From assembly GCA_033964015.1 (NCBI GenBank), contig CM066925.1:11020204-11084203 (forward strand): a stretch of DNA of 64,000 nt, in the 5' to 3' direction. Both the position numbers and the translations under genes were made by a program. Positions 1-13,200 of this stretch are shown here, piece by piece. Origin of the DNA: Scolanthus callimorphus (Eukaryota > Cnidaria > Anthozoa > Actiniaria > Edwardsiidae). Below the pieces are notes generated by a model. That model was not told the DNA's origin. It worked only from the letters and a program-made list of their open reading frames with translations, and did not search any database. The first letter of the stretch is position 1, and every line of letters starts with the position of its first letter.

Positions 1-451
1 TTGATACCCCCAAAAACCCAACTGTTTTATGATGCTGAGCTGCTTATGTTTCCAGAAAATAGCTTATGTTTAAGCAGGGAGTTGTGAGAGACTCCCTGGT
101 TTAAGGCATGGTATTTTGATGATCAAATCTAGCCTGTCAGACGTTTTAACCCAAAAAAATACCGCAAATTTTTGTACCCCGCAAAAAAATACCTGTTAGA
201 ATTTTCAACCCCAAAAAAAACTTTTACTAGAAATTTCATACCCAAAACAATACGTCATCTTTATATCCGAGTACCCCCCTGGGAACAATGCCCTTTTGCC
301 ACTCCTCCTGGAATTTTACCAAGTTTGCTGTTCCCTCCAAGGTAGGGGTATGGATGTTTTTGGAATACACAATAATATCTTCAATGTTGAGGGCTGTTGA
401 AACTATTAGAAATGTAAGATGTCCGAATTTATAGTTGTTTTCCCCCGACAG

Positions 452-1096
452 ATACTCAACCAGATGCAACAAGTACAAATACTAAAGCTGAATCCCATGG
501 TCAGGAGCTGGACAATAACACTTCAGGTCAACAAGAATCAGAAGAGGAGATTGACAACTTTATTGTTCATGAAAATTAACATCCAATCCTGTAGCTGATA
601 AAACTACTAGTAGTATAGACATACTACATGGGGAACCATTCACAGACAGAAAAAGCACATTTCAATCACATTTAGCTTTGTGAAAAGTGAAAATGAAGTA
701 AATCAAGTTCTTATAGAACTGAAAAAGAACAGAAAGATTGCAAATGCAACTCATAATATAATGGCATATAGAATTTATATTCCAGACCGAGATGCATTTA
801 TGCAGGATTGTGATGATGACGGGGAGTCCGCTGCAGGAGGAAGGTTGCTTCACTTACTAGAGATACTGAAGGTTCAGGGTGTGGTAGTAATAGTTAGCCG
901 TTGGTACGGTGGCATATTGCTCGGTGCCGATAGGTTCAAACATATCAATAATAGTGCAAGAGAGCTGTTAAAATCAGCAGGTTTGATAGAAAATAAGGGG
1001 GAGTCTGATGGAAAGGAAACTAAAGGAAAGGAAAGTAAAGTCCAAGAAACACAGATAGTATTGAATTTTTCAAAAATATTTGTATATAGGGGATAG
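452..1096 (+). CDS. IMPACT: IMPACT-family protein, 3' exon (partial gene)
   Basis: IMPACT proteins carry an N-terminal RWD domain and a C-terminal IMPACT (YigZ/UPF0029) domain; in animals they bind GCN1 and restrain GCN2 kinase signalling. Visible here are an acidic linker (DTQPDATST to EEEIDNF) and then the IMPACT domain: HGEPFTDRKSTFQ, NRKIANATHNIMAYRI, QDCDDDGESAAGGRLLHLLEIL, VVVIVSRWYGGILLGADRFKHIN. A pyrimidine-rich acceptor ends at 451 and the first codon is split, so upstream exons, including RWD, lie left of the window. The C-terminus is a short Lys/Glu-rich tail ending at TAG 1094-1096. The frame breaks twice by one missing base, near 580 (GAAAATTAAC) and near 679 (GCTTTGTG). Restoring one base at each joins all conserved blocks, so I read these as sequence errors. 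A decayed copy is the alternative, but the intact splice acceptor argues against a processed pseudogene. Confidence 0.82.
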
Positions 1097-1583
1097 AGTA
1101 ACACAAATTATTCAATTTAATGATATCTTACTAACTCTGAGAAATGATAAAATGTAGTTTTATGAATTAAAACAATCACAAGAAAAATAAAATATCCTGA
1201 GGCATCCATCAATAATTTTCGGCCTCTCTTGTTTTTTTTGTTATGGAGTGCATGTGTAGCATCAGCAAAGAAGGCTATTGGGTTTTCATTGAAGCTATAC
1301 AGTGATTGTACCAAAAATGAAATTCCTATAGCAGGGACTTTTTTGTGTTATTGCCAGACCTATGGCATTATATTACTGTACAGTCAAATTTGTTGTACCT
1401 GATTATACAAAGTCTAGAATCCATGATTTGTTTTGGCTTTTCTGCTGGTAAATCAAAACCTTGGAAGCTAAAGCAACATTATTGAAAAGATGAATTGTAA
1501 ATTGAACTTTCTCAGGGGTGTAGCCAGGATTTTTTTAAGGTGGCCCAAGCCCGGGGGGGGGGGGGGGGGACTCTAAGGTTAAA

Positions 1584-1909
1584 ATGCTAGGGGTGACCGT
1601 CGGGAAACTCGAATTTTTGACCCTAAAAAATACCTGGTCGGAAAAAATTTCCACCATAAAAAAATACCCCTCAGTCTGAAAATACCCTAAAAAATACAAA
1701 CAATTTTGACAGATTAAATTTTATTCTGGCCGTTTATTTAATATACATCAAATGTATCCTCTCGACTTTCAAAACACTACCTTATTTGCGTGAGAACCCC
1801 CTAAAAATACCTATTTTTCTTACTATACCGTTTTTTATTTTCGAACCACTAAAAAAATACCAGATCGCCGATTTCAACCCCTAAAAAATACGACGGTCAC
1901 CCCTAGCAT
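1584..1909. mobile_element. Short element with perfect 19-bp terminal inverted repeats
   Basis: ATGCTAGGGGTGACCGTCG at 1584-1602 is the exact reverse complement of 1891-1909. The body consists of degenerate CCCTAAAAAATACC repeats and has no coding capacity. Non-autonomous DNA transposon (MITE); family not assigned. Confidence 0.75.
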
Positions 1910-2268
1910 TCGAATATAGGAAGTCAACCCCCCAGGGGCCCAAGGGGCCCTTCCTGAGGCATTTTCTCATGTATTTGAAATTTTTGTCCCATACATTTAC
2001 TGCATTTTTGGTTTCAAAAAGGGGGAGGGGGGGGGGGGGGGGGGGTCTGGGCCCTCCCAGGCTATGCCCTTGTTTCTTAGACATTGTGGATGAAACAACT
2101 GCATATCTCTCCTCCAATTTTATTGATGGACAGTGCAGCATTGCCAAACCAATAATTGGATGCTACAGTAGATTTTGGACTATCTGATGTGACCAATTTT
2201 ACTTAGAATTGTATGATATATCTTTTTTGCGTGTAAATTGAGGACGAGATATCATGTGATTCAAGTAT

Positions 2269-2409
2269 ATTCAAAGTCTTCAGTCGGTAGATTCCGCCAA
2301 AAATAACACTCAAAAAGGTGATATCGCCCTTGTCGCTGTGCAACTTGTGCGATATCACTTTTTTTTGTGCTATTTTCTTAGCGGAATCTAGCCTCCTGAA
2401 GCTTTGAAT
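2269..2409. mobile_element. Foldback/MITE element
   Basis: Inverted arms of about 28 bp: ATTCAAAGTCTTCAGTCGG with GATTCCGCC on the left, mirrored by GGAATCTAGCCTCCTGAAGC then TTTGAAT on the right. The centre also pairs (GATATCGCC with GCGATATC). About 140 bp, non-coding. Confidence 0.65.
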
Positions 2410-2615
2410 AATCCTATAAAATTAGAACAACATGATCCGATACAATTTATACCTTTATTATTGACTTCTGCAACAGCCTAGAGTTCCAATGTTTATTCTC
2501 AGTACTTTTTAGGATAAAAAATTAAAAAGGTTGGTTTTCATTGTCTTTAATAAGTAGTTCCAGTACTTTGGCTTGTTCTCTTGCCAAACTACAGCCATCC
2601 TTTAACCTGTATTAT

Positions 2616-2735
2616 GCAATTCCAGAAAAATTCCATACCCCCATCATGGAGGGGTGGGGGATCAATTTACCTGCTATTTTCCATACAAATACTGTATTTT
2701 TCTTTTGGATATGGTATGGATTTTTCTGGAGTTGC
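2616..2735. mobile_element. Foldback element, CCAGAAAAATCCATACC family, copy 1
   Basis: Starts with GCAATTCCAGAAAAATTCCA and ends with its near-complement (GGTATGGATTTTTCTGGAG then TTGC). A second copy sits at 18362-18544 in a CCDC43 intron. Confidence 0.6.
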
Positions 2736-4273
2736 ACATTGCTCATACATACATCATCTTACCCTTTTATCTGCCTGATCTGTACTAGCAGTTCTCAAAA
2801 AGTCAAATTTTATTTCCTTTAATTTATTTCTATTCATCTGTTAATCTGTGTGGTAAACCTTTTAAAAATTCCAGGAATAGGGGTAACGAATGGTAAATCC
2901 AAGACTTGCCGAGACTAGCAGTTTAAAATCCGAGCCTGAGACTGAAGAAAATATCAGCCCATATATTTACTGTATTTATGTTAGAAGTTTGAGGGTGAAA
3001 ATCTGAGGTTCCGAGACGCACGTTAAAAATTCCAAGATTCCGAGACTGCTAAAATTTGGCGAGACTCTTGATATTTTTAGGGACCATTCGCTACCCCTAG
3101 GAATGGCTGTGGATTGGCATTTGAACTTTGCCTCTGAGTTAACTTCCAGCAATTATATTAGGGACTTTAAACTTAAAGAAATTATACTTCATTGATAACT
3201 CATTATGAGGCGCCTGAATAATACTCTAATAAATATAAATAGCCCTCTCTCATATTCACAATTAAAAAATATTTTATATATTATGTTAAATCACATCCCT
3301 TATCCTGTGACAATTATGTAGACTTGTATCTGTAAAGAGAAGCAGATTGAAAACATACCGTGTAAAATAAAATGCACAGCCAAACACACAACAAACACCC
3401 AACTCTGGCAGGTGATGCCCCGAAACAAGATCAAACTTGAGGGAGTTCAATTCCCCAAAAGGTACCAAAATGTATCCTCTAGGAAAGGGGTGTGAGAGTT
3501 GGGAATTCTCCACTGTGCATTTCTATTTTCTGTTACACCATTGCAGAGTACCTTCCTAATTCAAAGAAGAGCACAAAACAATAGAAAATACAACAGAAGG
3601 AACCAATGGCATGTTTTTTGTTCTGCTCATCCAATCATGCAAGCTCTTACAACCTGTACCATAACTACACTGCGTTTGCCTGCAGTAGTTGGTCTCTGCT
3701 AGTCTACAGTAACTTAAAAAGGTTAGGTGAAGTACTCATGTTTCAGTATAATTCCAAATTAGACTATCGGAATACACTTGTTTTGTTTTAGTAGAATATA
3801 GAATAATCGCTTTCAACATCATTCTGTATGTTGACCAAAAAGTATTTTTTTGTTCAAAATTTAAACAAAAAGCACAAAAACATAAACAAAAAAACTTAAA
3901 GTGACCATACATGGAATACGTCACTGGATGCTATTGAAATAAATATATTTTCTCACGAAATTGAACGAATGGAGTCAAAACATCTGACTTTGCAGATGGA
4001 ATGCAACAACTGCAGTATGTGTGTGTCCCAACTTTGAACAAAACTATCAATCTAATTAAATAGCAATGATACTTTTATCACTAAAAATTTATTTTACAGT
4101 TACTGCATGCATTTTGATTCTCTATTTACAACGAATATTCTAAAACACCTAACTTTGCTAGCTATTACAGTACACTACCACAGAACTATTGACGGCCCTG
4201 CTGGGTTGCACTATTTAATCTCCTTGTAAACAGCTCAGTAAATTAGAATGCGTGCAAGTGAAAACTCTATCCT

Positions 4274-7200
4274 TCACTGTCCCTCAGTGTAGGGTTTACT
4301 TTGAAGTTCAGGGATGAATTCTCCAAGAAATGTTTCCAGCAGCAAGTAAACCAGAACCCTGCAAATAGAGGATGGACATAGATGATTATAAATAAAACAA
4401 AACAGTAAGAATGTTTTTTTTTCTGTTTGCTGAGTGTGGCACTTGGTTACATAAACTACTGCAGAACTCTGCTGGCTGCACGAGGCACCAGTTTGTAGTC
4501 CATAAAATCCCCGACCACATATTGAATTTACGATTCTGCCTCATCAAACAAGGGCTGGTTATACTCGTGTTCTACCTGTTTATCGCCGCATTTTGAAGAG
4601 ACTCAACTGCATTTTCAGCACACTCTCTGTACAACTTTGACCCCACAAGCAAACTGAAGAAATCTGTAATTTTAAACAACATCGACATTATTAGTGACCA
4701 CAACTATCCTCATAGAGATAGTAAGCACGAGTGGAACCATAGGTTGTTCTGAATGTACATCTTGGATACCCATAGGGTGGGGAGTTGTCATTTATTTACT
4801 GTACATTTCTGAAGTCGTGCTGCGATCCCTTCTCGAAAACGTGGATCGGGAAACTCCCTTTCCAAATTAACCTAACCCTAGGCAAACACCAAAAGAAACA
4901 AGTTGTCGTTATCACGGACTTATTACCCCGCAATAAATAATTCCATGTGGTTATGAAATGGTGTGATATCAACGCTATATTACGAGATTAATGTTTACCT
5001 GGAAAGAATTTCATGAGCGTCTCCACAGCGAGTTTTCTAGTTTTCTCTTTTTCTTCCTCGGTTTTCGGTTCAGGTGTCTCTCGTAACTTGCCGTTTGGCC
5101 AGATGACGTCATTGAGGTTACCAAGGTAAAGACCCCAACATTCGTCGGCAAATAAATCGTCTATTTCACGTTGGAGAAACCTTTAAAACAAAACAATGTC
5201 ATGATGAAGTTCAATAGCGATAAATCCCCTTTCAAGACCGACGCCCTCTCGCCTTTCGTGGCATTTCCATAAAGCGCGGCAACAGCAAAGGAGGGAGATA
5301 ACCGGTATCAGTATGATGCTGTATTAAAACCACGGCATAGGCCTTAGCTTGATGTCGCAAATTCTGTGTAATTTCAGAAAACGTAAAATTCTCCGCGTCT
5401 TAAACAAACAAAAAATGAAAAAAAAACTTTGCATGTAAAAGCGATGCTCTGGAATCTGATCTTAATATGGCTACAACAAAATTATGTGTTTTGTGCCGCG
5501 CATTTTGGGAATTTAAGTTTTTCTGTTCAGCCAATCCTATGTGGGGAACCCTAATGCCGTAGAACAATGGAGTTTCGGTTCCTTCTTGCATGGATGATAC
5601 TTAATCACAAATGTAAAATCTACGAGCCCTAGTCATTAAATTTTACATAACCGCACACATACCATTCAAAAAGGCCACCAAACACTCCCGCAAATGCCTG
5701 CTGCACCCTCTCCAGGCTAGCCCATGAGTCGCGTCCCTTGAGGATTTCACAAACAAGGTTGAGTGTCGCGTCCGAGAGGGGGCACTGAGGGTCTCCAGGT
5801 TGAATATCAGTCATCGGAGCCTTCACTTCCTGGCTGGGCGCATCACCTCCTGACATTGCTAAAGGCTCGTCTAATCTCCCCAATGGTTTCCTTTGCCGAA
5901 GCTCTGCTCCATCAGGCATGCGCAGTGAGTGACTAATGACGTCATAAGGGGTAGTAGTCCCGGATTCCCCGGCAGGTTCAACACCGGTTGGATCTTTGAT
6001 AACAATCTTAGGATTTGGCATGTGCTTCTTGAAAAGTTTAGCTTTCTCTTGAAGGTTTTCCATGGATTCGTGCTTCCGTTGCTTCACTTGCTCTGCCGCT
6101 TGTTTTAATGTTTCTTCCTTCATAGCCATAAGCTTGTCTCTAGCGACCTGGATACTCTCAGCAGATTCGTGCTTTTTTCTTTCACATGCTCCGCAACTTG
6201 CTTGAATTTCTCAACATTTATGGATTTCACTTTCTCTTTAGCGGCATGGATATCATCCGCAGCCGCATGCTTTAACTTTTCGACGTTCAAAGATTTTATC
6301 TTTTCCTTTGCTGCTTGAAAATTTTCAGCAGACTCTTGTTTCTTCGATTTGACTTGCTGAGCTGCTTGCTTGAACTTCTCGGTCTTAAAGCTTTAACTTT
6401 TTCCTTCGTCGCTTGAATATTCCCTAGAGATTCGTGTTTCTTTTGCTTTATTTCCTCAGCGGCTTGTTTAAGCTTCTCGTCCTTCAGTGACTTCATTCTT
6501 TGCTTAGCAGCCTGAATACTCTCTACCGACTCTTCTTTCTTCTGTTTCACTTGATCTGCTGCATGTTTGAACTTTTCTAAACTTTTTCTCGAGAACGGCA
6601 AATTGTGCGATCCAAACCTCCCATCTTCCTCATCCAAGGTTTCTGTCACACAAGATGGCATACTTAGCGAGGGGCCTAACGGCTTCTTTCGAGCGCGCCG
6701 GGTCGAGTACTCAAACTCCTTTTTACCCCCTGTATCGTAGTCTCGCAAATTTCCAGTACTCGCAGAAAGATAAATAGACGACGGACAAGCACCGGGAGCT
6801 TTACTTCCAAGAGCACCCAAGAGTAAATCATCCGAGGAAGCATGGGATGCGGATGAGACTTCGTCAGGACTGTCGCTGCCATCTCCAGCAGTCCGAGGCC
6901 CTAGGTGACGTACTGTGACGTCATCATCGCTGCTGTCGTCATGGAGGACTGAGTATCTCCATGGTGACGTTGAAAGCTGGCCAATACTGAAGTTACTGTC
7001 GTAGGTGTCACCTTGGGCTTCAAAGTGTGGTGGTGCTTGAGTAACGGAGAGAGGGGGCCGCCATCTTTTAGTCTGTCCAGGAAGGTGTCGAAACATTCCT
7101 CGGGAGGAAACAAGTTTTCATTTTCTTCCTGTTAAAAAACAAAGGACTTTCTTACATAGAGTATTCTAATCACAGTCTCGCAGTCAGGTTCACTGGTTAA

Positions 7201-10200
7201 GGCATTCTACGGCAACGCTTGCCACACAGGCTATGACATTATATTCTCTTCTCTATCACTTGAGGAAGCCCACATTTTTCTCACATCAGTCACGGCGATT
7301 TTTCTTGCGCGCAAGCTGCAACAAGAAGCAATTTCCGCGTGATCGATATTCGAGACGTTTTGCAAAAAACGCCCCGGGCTTGTATCTAGTTTGCACTGAC
7401 GAGTAGCTTGCAACTCGCGCGATAAAGATCGTAAATGTTTAAAAGCAGCTCTCACACAAGACTGGGTTTCCAATAAAGCTCTGTAATAACACTGTTCCTC
7501 TATAAATACGTTCTACACTAACCGAGTCGCCCGAGAAGTTGGCATCTTTAGGATAGACTAGTTTCCATGGAGAAACATTATCATCAGGGGGAGGGGGCAG
7601 CACGTTATCTGAAGTATCTGGCACGTCTGAAAAATCCAACAACATAACAAGCGCAAGTTAGTAAAAAAATCTACAATTTTATGTTGTCTTGGTTCTGATA
7701 ATAGCTCCAATAGCTACAAGCACATTTCTGCTTTTCTACTGTTAACAACAAATAACCATTATTTTTTACTTTCACCTTATTCATCAACCATGGAAGCATC
7801 ATGAAAGAGGGAAGACTGTAATCAAGGAATCAAAAGGAATGCATGCAGTGCCCACAAACCTGAATCAAAAGCAGTCTTGATGCTGTCAAACACTTTTGTC
7901 ATTTGTCTTCCTAGCATCTGAAGAAAAAACATTCGTGAGAATGTGGCTTAAATCCGCCGATAATGCAAGAACTGTAAACTTTTTTTCTGGTCCCAAAAAA
8001 TAAGGAGTGTGTTACCTTGTCCACTCTAGGCACGTGTACTGACTGGTTGATCATCTGAGCCACACTTGGTTTGATGAATGACACGTCGCTAGTGATCACC
8101 CCCAGAAACTGCTGTAAGTCCACACTATTACGCAACTCTGGTTTGGACACTAGACTCTGTCAACAGGACAAAAGGTTAGTAATAATACATGCATGATGAA
8201 TGAAGAGTGGTCGAGCATTTTAAAAGGAGGCTCAGACTGCATGTGGAAGGAAAAGATCTAGCACCTAGCCAATCAAGTTAGTCGCTGCTAAAAAGTTTAA
8301 ATGTCAGCCACTCACGAGTCTGGTAAAACTACTATCACTCATTGACCACGTGATTGGTGATTGACCCAATGGTATGGTACAGCAATTCAAAGTTAACACA
8401 AATACAAACTTTTTGTCAATCATCTGAAACCTGATGTATAAAAATTTAGGCACCACTTACCACTAAATAATACTGCAATATTTGTCTTCTCCCCTCTATA
8501 ACCTGTTTGTCCAGTCTCCCAAAAGGCAGGTTGAATCTCCGATTTGGCTTGAGAATATCTACATAAAGAAGATAATGTGAAGTAATGTTTTTGAGTCCAG
8601 TCAAATGGCTCAATGTCAGTTGCTTTGTGAAAGGTTGGAGCAAATGTGTCAAGAATTACTATTGACATAGAGCAGAAGAAAAGCCAACAATTCTTGGTTT
8701 GCATGTGACGTCACTGGCAGCCATGTTGGTGGTGCAGAACAAAAGAAAGTTCATTTGCTCCTTTTATTCAGGACACCAACATGGCCGCCATGCTTTTGTT
8801 ACTTTATTCCCAAAGGAATGATTGCAAATCAAGAATACAACTATCCATCATTATCATCCTCACCATGGCCAACCTTGTCGTCATCATCATCATCATCCAA
8901 TCAACATCAACCACCATTAATGGACAGTCACAAAAATATCTGCACCCCCACCCCCACAACAACTGTTGAGGACCCCAGTGTCAGCTACCCACCCTGGACA
9001 TTTATTTATTTCCACATGCTTACATTATGTATACAAAATGTTAGGTTGCCCCTCCCTTCCTGGAATTCCAGTGAATTTCTTCATGACCACCCTGGAATAT
9101 GAATTCCATATTTTAAGGAATACTCACCTTGGAATTTAATAATAGGGTACTTTGCCTGAATCATAAAGCTGGTATAGGCCGATTGAAGACAGCATTGTTT
9201 ACATTCACAAAATTTTAAAACGCTGCATCTAGCTTTGAAACTGCAACGAAAAGCTCAAAATAAGTTTATTTTTATTCTTAAAAAAGTCTTGACCTGTTTC
9301 CATATCATTTTTCAGGCTAGTTTAAGCTTTTCAAAATTGTGTGAAATCATTGGGGCAAAACGCTCATTAGCTCACATGTTTCCTCTAAATTTGAATGTTG
9401 TACCACACGCTTCAAAACTTATCATTTTAGGGTTAGAACATTGCTTATGCTAATGAGCTCATGTAAACAAAGGATCCTCCTATTGGTCCACCCAACTCAG
9501 GAAGGGAGGGGGGAGGGGGGGGGGGGGGGGGGTGCTATAGGTTTTTTGCAACTGCCCAATAACAACACCATCAATAATATTGTCACCATTAATAATAATT
9601 ATTACATTTTCAACATCATCATGTCTGCATCATATACAGTACTATCACTATCGTCACCTTTCATGTAGGGGGCTAAAGGTCCAGCACACAGCCTGTTATG
9701 CAGCTCCATAAACTCTCTGTATCTCCGTTTGCAGAACCGCTTCACAGGAAGTCCTCTTCCCTCAATAGATGCCCTCCTTGTGCTGGGTGTGGCACTTGCA
9801 CTAGCGACATCCTCTGCACTCTGCAGTTCCTCTAAAGTTGTTGCCTCATTGTAATCGCTGGAGCCTTGTAATAATGCCTTGTAGACATTTGGCCATATTC
9901 TAACGTCATACTTGACAAGGAGACGGAAAACACAATTAATCAAAGAATGCAACTAGTTTCCCATCCTCATACCCTCTATAATAACACTCACTTTCCCTTT
10001 TTTTCTGACACAAAGTCCTCTTGAATTTTGTAAAATAATATGGTATCTTTTTAGGGTGCCCCTGTGTTTATTTTTACTATAACTAGGTGAGAATGTACGG
10101 AAGGTATATTTAAGGGGTTACAATTTGGTTCAACCACATCCTCTTTCGCATCTTTAAGGCTAATGGTTTTCTTTGTTTTAGCTTGATGAATTATTAATGA

Positions 10201-13200
10201 GTCTGAGTACTAATTTTTGACACAACATTCTATTAATTGAACATTTTAATGAATGTTCTCAATTTAAGTGTTAACAGAGAGACATGACTCCTGAAAACAT
10301 GAAGTACTTGAGACTTCTAATGCATTTTATCTCTGACATTAAAAACTAGGCAATTAAAACAATTCTGACAAGATGCTCAGCTTAATGAAAAAGTGCACAG
10401 CACTTAGTAAAATGCAGGGAAGAGAAATGACATTCAAATTAGACTTCCAGAATAACAGAAGCCTTTTGGATACACATATTAAGTAGCGTTCCGTTTTAGA
10501 GCTATAGCAGAAACAATAGGGCCGCGGAAACAGTGGTCGTCTAGTGATGCTCACACTCGATTTTCTTCTTGAACAACGAAATGCTATGAAATATCCAGAA
10601 GGCCTATTCGGAAAGAATTCAGCACTGCAAACGAAGTATTTCGCTACGAAATCGGTCAAAAACAAATTTCAACCAATCAGAAGGCCAGGATTTGTTGACT
10701 AAGCCAATTAGTTGTTTAGAAATTTAACAATTTAAAATTTTACACAAAGCATAACTCAAATTCCCCATAGCCATTCACGCTATCGTTCTTGGACGGAGCG
10801 CTACTTAAAGTTCTTTGTTCTTACCAATAAATAATAAGGATGAATATTATATACAACATAAAATAACAACTGTACTAAAAATGGAAAAAAAGAAACTACA
10901 TTTAAGCTGATAAAAATGGTACAAATGCCACAGATTAATGAGACGAGGGTTAATATGCAGCCATGATTAAACATCCTGTGGTTGGTTCTCATGTTAATGA
11001 CCATCACCACAAAGGCACAATTTAGCATTTAGTTTGGGTTTCTGTAATGAGCATAACTAACACTTTGGTCTATGTTGATGTTACTGCAGTTCATGGGTGG
11101 TGGTGTAACCAAAACAAAACAAAAATGATCTCTTCAAAATAACATATTATTGGATTTCATAAAAACACAGTGTCCTGCAGCTGTTCTTTGTTTCAAAGTC
11201 ACAGAAATAGATTAAAATTGTGCAAAATAACATTTAATATACAGTAGCAGAGAAATACTGTTTTGCAATTAAAAATATAATGCTTCCTGCTAGTGGAGGT
11301 CTATTACAGTGGGAACTGTTAGAAGGAAAATGATCCTTGGAAAACATTAATTAGAGCCACTGCATGACACACTTTCAATAACAGCAGAGCATAAAATATA
11401 TTGAAGCTTATGGTATAACATGTACAATATCATATGCTTGACTTGCACATGCCATCTCTGACATGATATCTCTTGATATAAGAAATAATTTGAGTAATTT
11501 TACTACAGGAACAAACCAGACAAGTGAGAGCATTGACTACGAGACTGCTCTCACTGGACTATGAACACATTTAAACAGAGTTAATTCACAGTTAAATTGC
11601 AATATGCATACTGCAAATGACTTAACTTTTAATACCACGTGCTTGTCACAACAGGGAATATTGAATAATAATGACTCATATAAGTTGGGATTGTAATTAA
11701 AACTAAAAACTTCTAGACAGCAAATGGCAGATGGTCAATTTAATATAAAAATGTCTAAAGTTTCAAAAATTACAAAATGTAAAACAAAAGTTAATAATTT
11801 ACCTTTTTCAGAAATAAGGGATAGTTGTACATATGTAAAAGCTCTGTATGACATAATACACTCAATATGTGCATTGTGTGTTTGACCTGCTGATAGTATT
11901 GACAGGCAAGACAATGACTTGAATTTGGACAGAGGAGGGTAAAATCGCATGATCTTTCCTTCCACATTTTACTGTGACAGAATCTTTTAAAATGAAAATA
12001 TTAACAGAGTAAACTACCAAGCAGAGTCCTGATTTTGGCCTCTTGCCAATAAAATGGGGGTAATGTCCTATTTCCCATAAATTTTCTGGAGGGGTGCCAG
12101 CATAGCTTTAAGAACAATCAATATTTGCTTTGGATTTGTAAAAAAGAATTACATGATAAAACATTGACAGCAATGACAAGTCCAGCACAAAACAATTCAA
12201 CTCAAAGATATTGACACTTACTTCAATCTTGTAAAGTGTAAACTTGCTGCGCCCAGGTTCCCACGCCGACTCTAATGCCATCTCAGTTTCTGGGATTGTA
12301 ATCAGCTGACTGGGGTGAATCTTGACCACACCCTTAGATGCTGCACTAGGCTCTACTCCAGAGATACCCCCAATGGCAGGGAGTCCATAAACTATTTCCT
12401 CGCGGATAGGCGTCTGCTCCTGAGGGGTACCATACCACTCGGAATCACTTTCAGAGGACATATCAATCACAGCATTACTGCGTGAAAGTTTTCTCACAGG
12501 AGTGTACCTAGGAAAAGTTTGTTCACTTGACAAGTTATTACCGTTATCTGAGGATGGTTCTCTTTCTAAACTTGATGGTACATTGACTTCAAGAGAGTCA
12601 AACCCAGAAGAAGTGCTTGTTGATGCAGTACTTGATCTGGTGCTGCTGAAGCCAAACGTCTGCCAGGGGATTTGATACTTGATATGAACTTTTTACCAGC
12701 CATGATGACTGTGTCTCCAAAATTTAAAGAATCGGAGTCAGATTTCTGTGAAAACAAACTAGGAGAAGACCTGTCCATGGATGACTTTGCATCAGAAACA
12801 ACTCCACTGTCTTTGGAGCTTTCAGACTTAGTGCTGCTGAAATTCCCAAGGTTTGGTGTGTGAAAAACCTCATCTAAACTGTCTTTACTTAGCCCTGAAA
12901 CTTCTGCCTTATTAGCTGCTGGGTCGCCACATTCAGTAGTATCTGATGACACAGTTTTAGTGTCTGGTACAGTTCCATCAAGAGATGGTGACCTCACAGC
13001 TTCTTGCTTCTGAGGTCCCATAACTGGCAAAGGGGTAACAGCATTAATGTCATCCTTATCAGAACCCATATTTTCCTTCAAATCCTCATCAACTTCTTCA
13101 GCTTCTTCAACATAATCATCATTAAATGACTTAAATGAACCATCACTGCTGCAGAAACTGATATTATAGAATGGTGACCCATAGAACTCCACGGGTGGGG

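Larger units (their letters stand above)
1097..4273. other. Intergenic region between IMPACT and SNX19-like genes
   Basis: No convincing coding exon seen. It holds a TIR element (1584-1909), a foldback (2269-2409), a second foldback (2616-2735), poly-G tracts near 1551-1569 and 2022-2045, and degenerate repeats of the type ACCCCTAAAAAATACC that also occur near 121-260. TTTATT at 4088-4093 is a possible poly(A) signal for the minus-strand SNX19-like gene that ends at 4274. Confidence 0.5.

Noticed and set aside
452..1096. IMPACT locus as a processed pseudogene
   Set aside because: A good splice acceptor and split codon precede the exon, and both frame breaks fit the window-wide single-base deletion pattern.
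8755..9102. 115-codon plus frame with Ser/Thr/Pro runs
   Set aside because: Derived from CAT/ACC-rich simple sequence within an SNX19-like intron.
12620..12715. A micro-intron of about 43 bp explaining the SNX19-like frame shift
   Set aside because: Too short for a normal intron; one missing T in CGTTTGGC restores the frame and fits the other errors.
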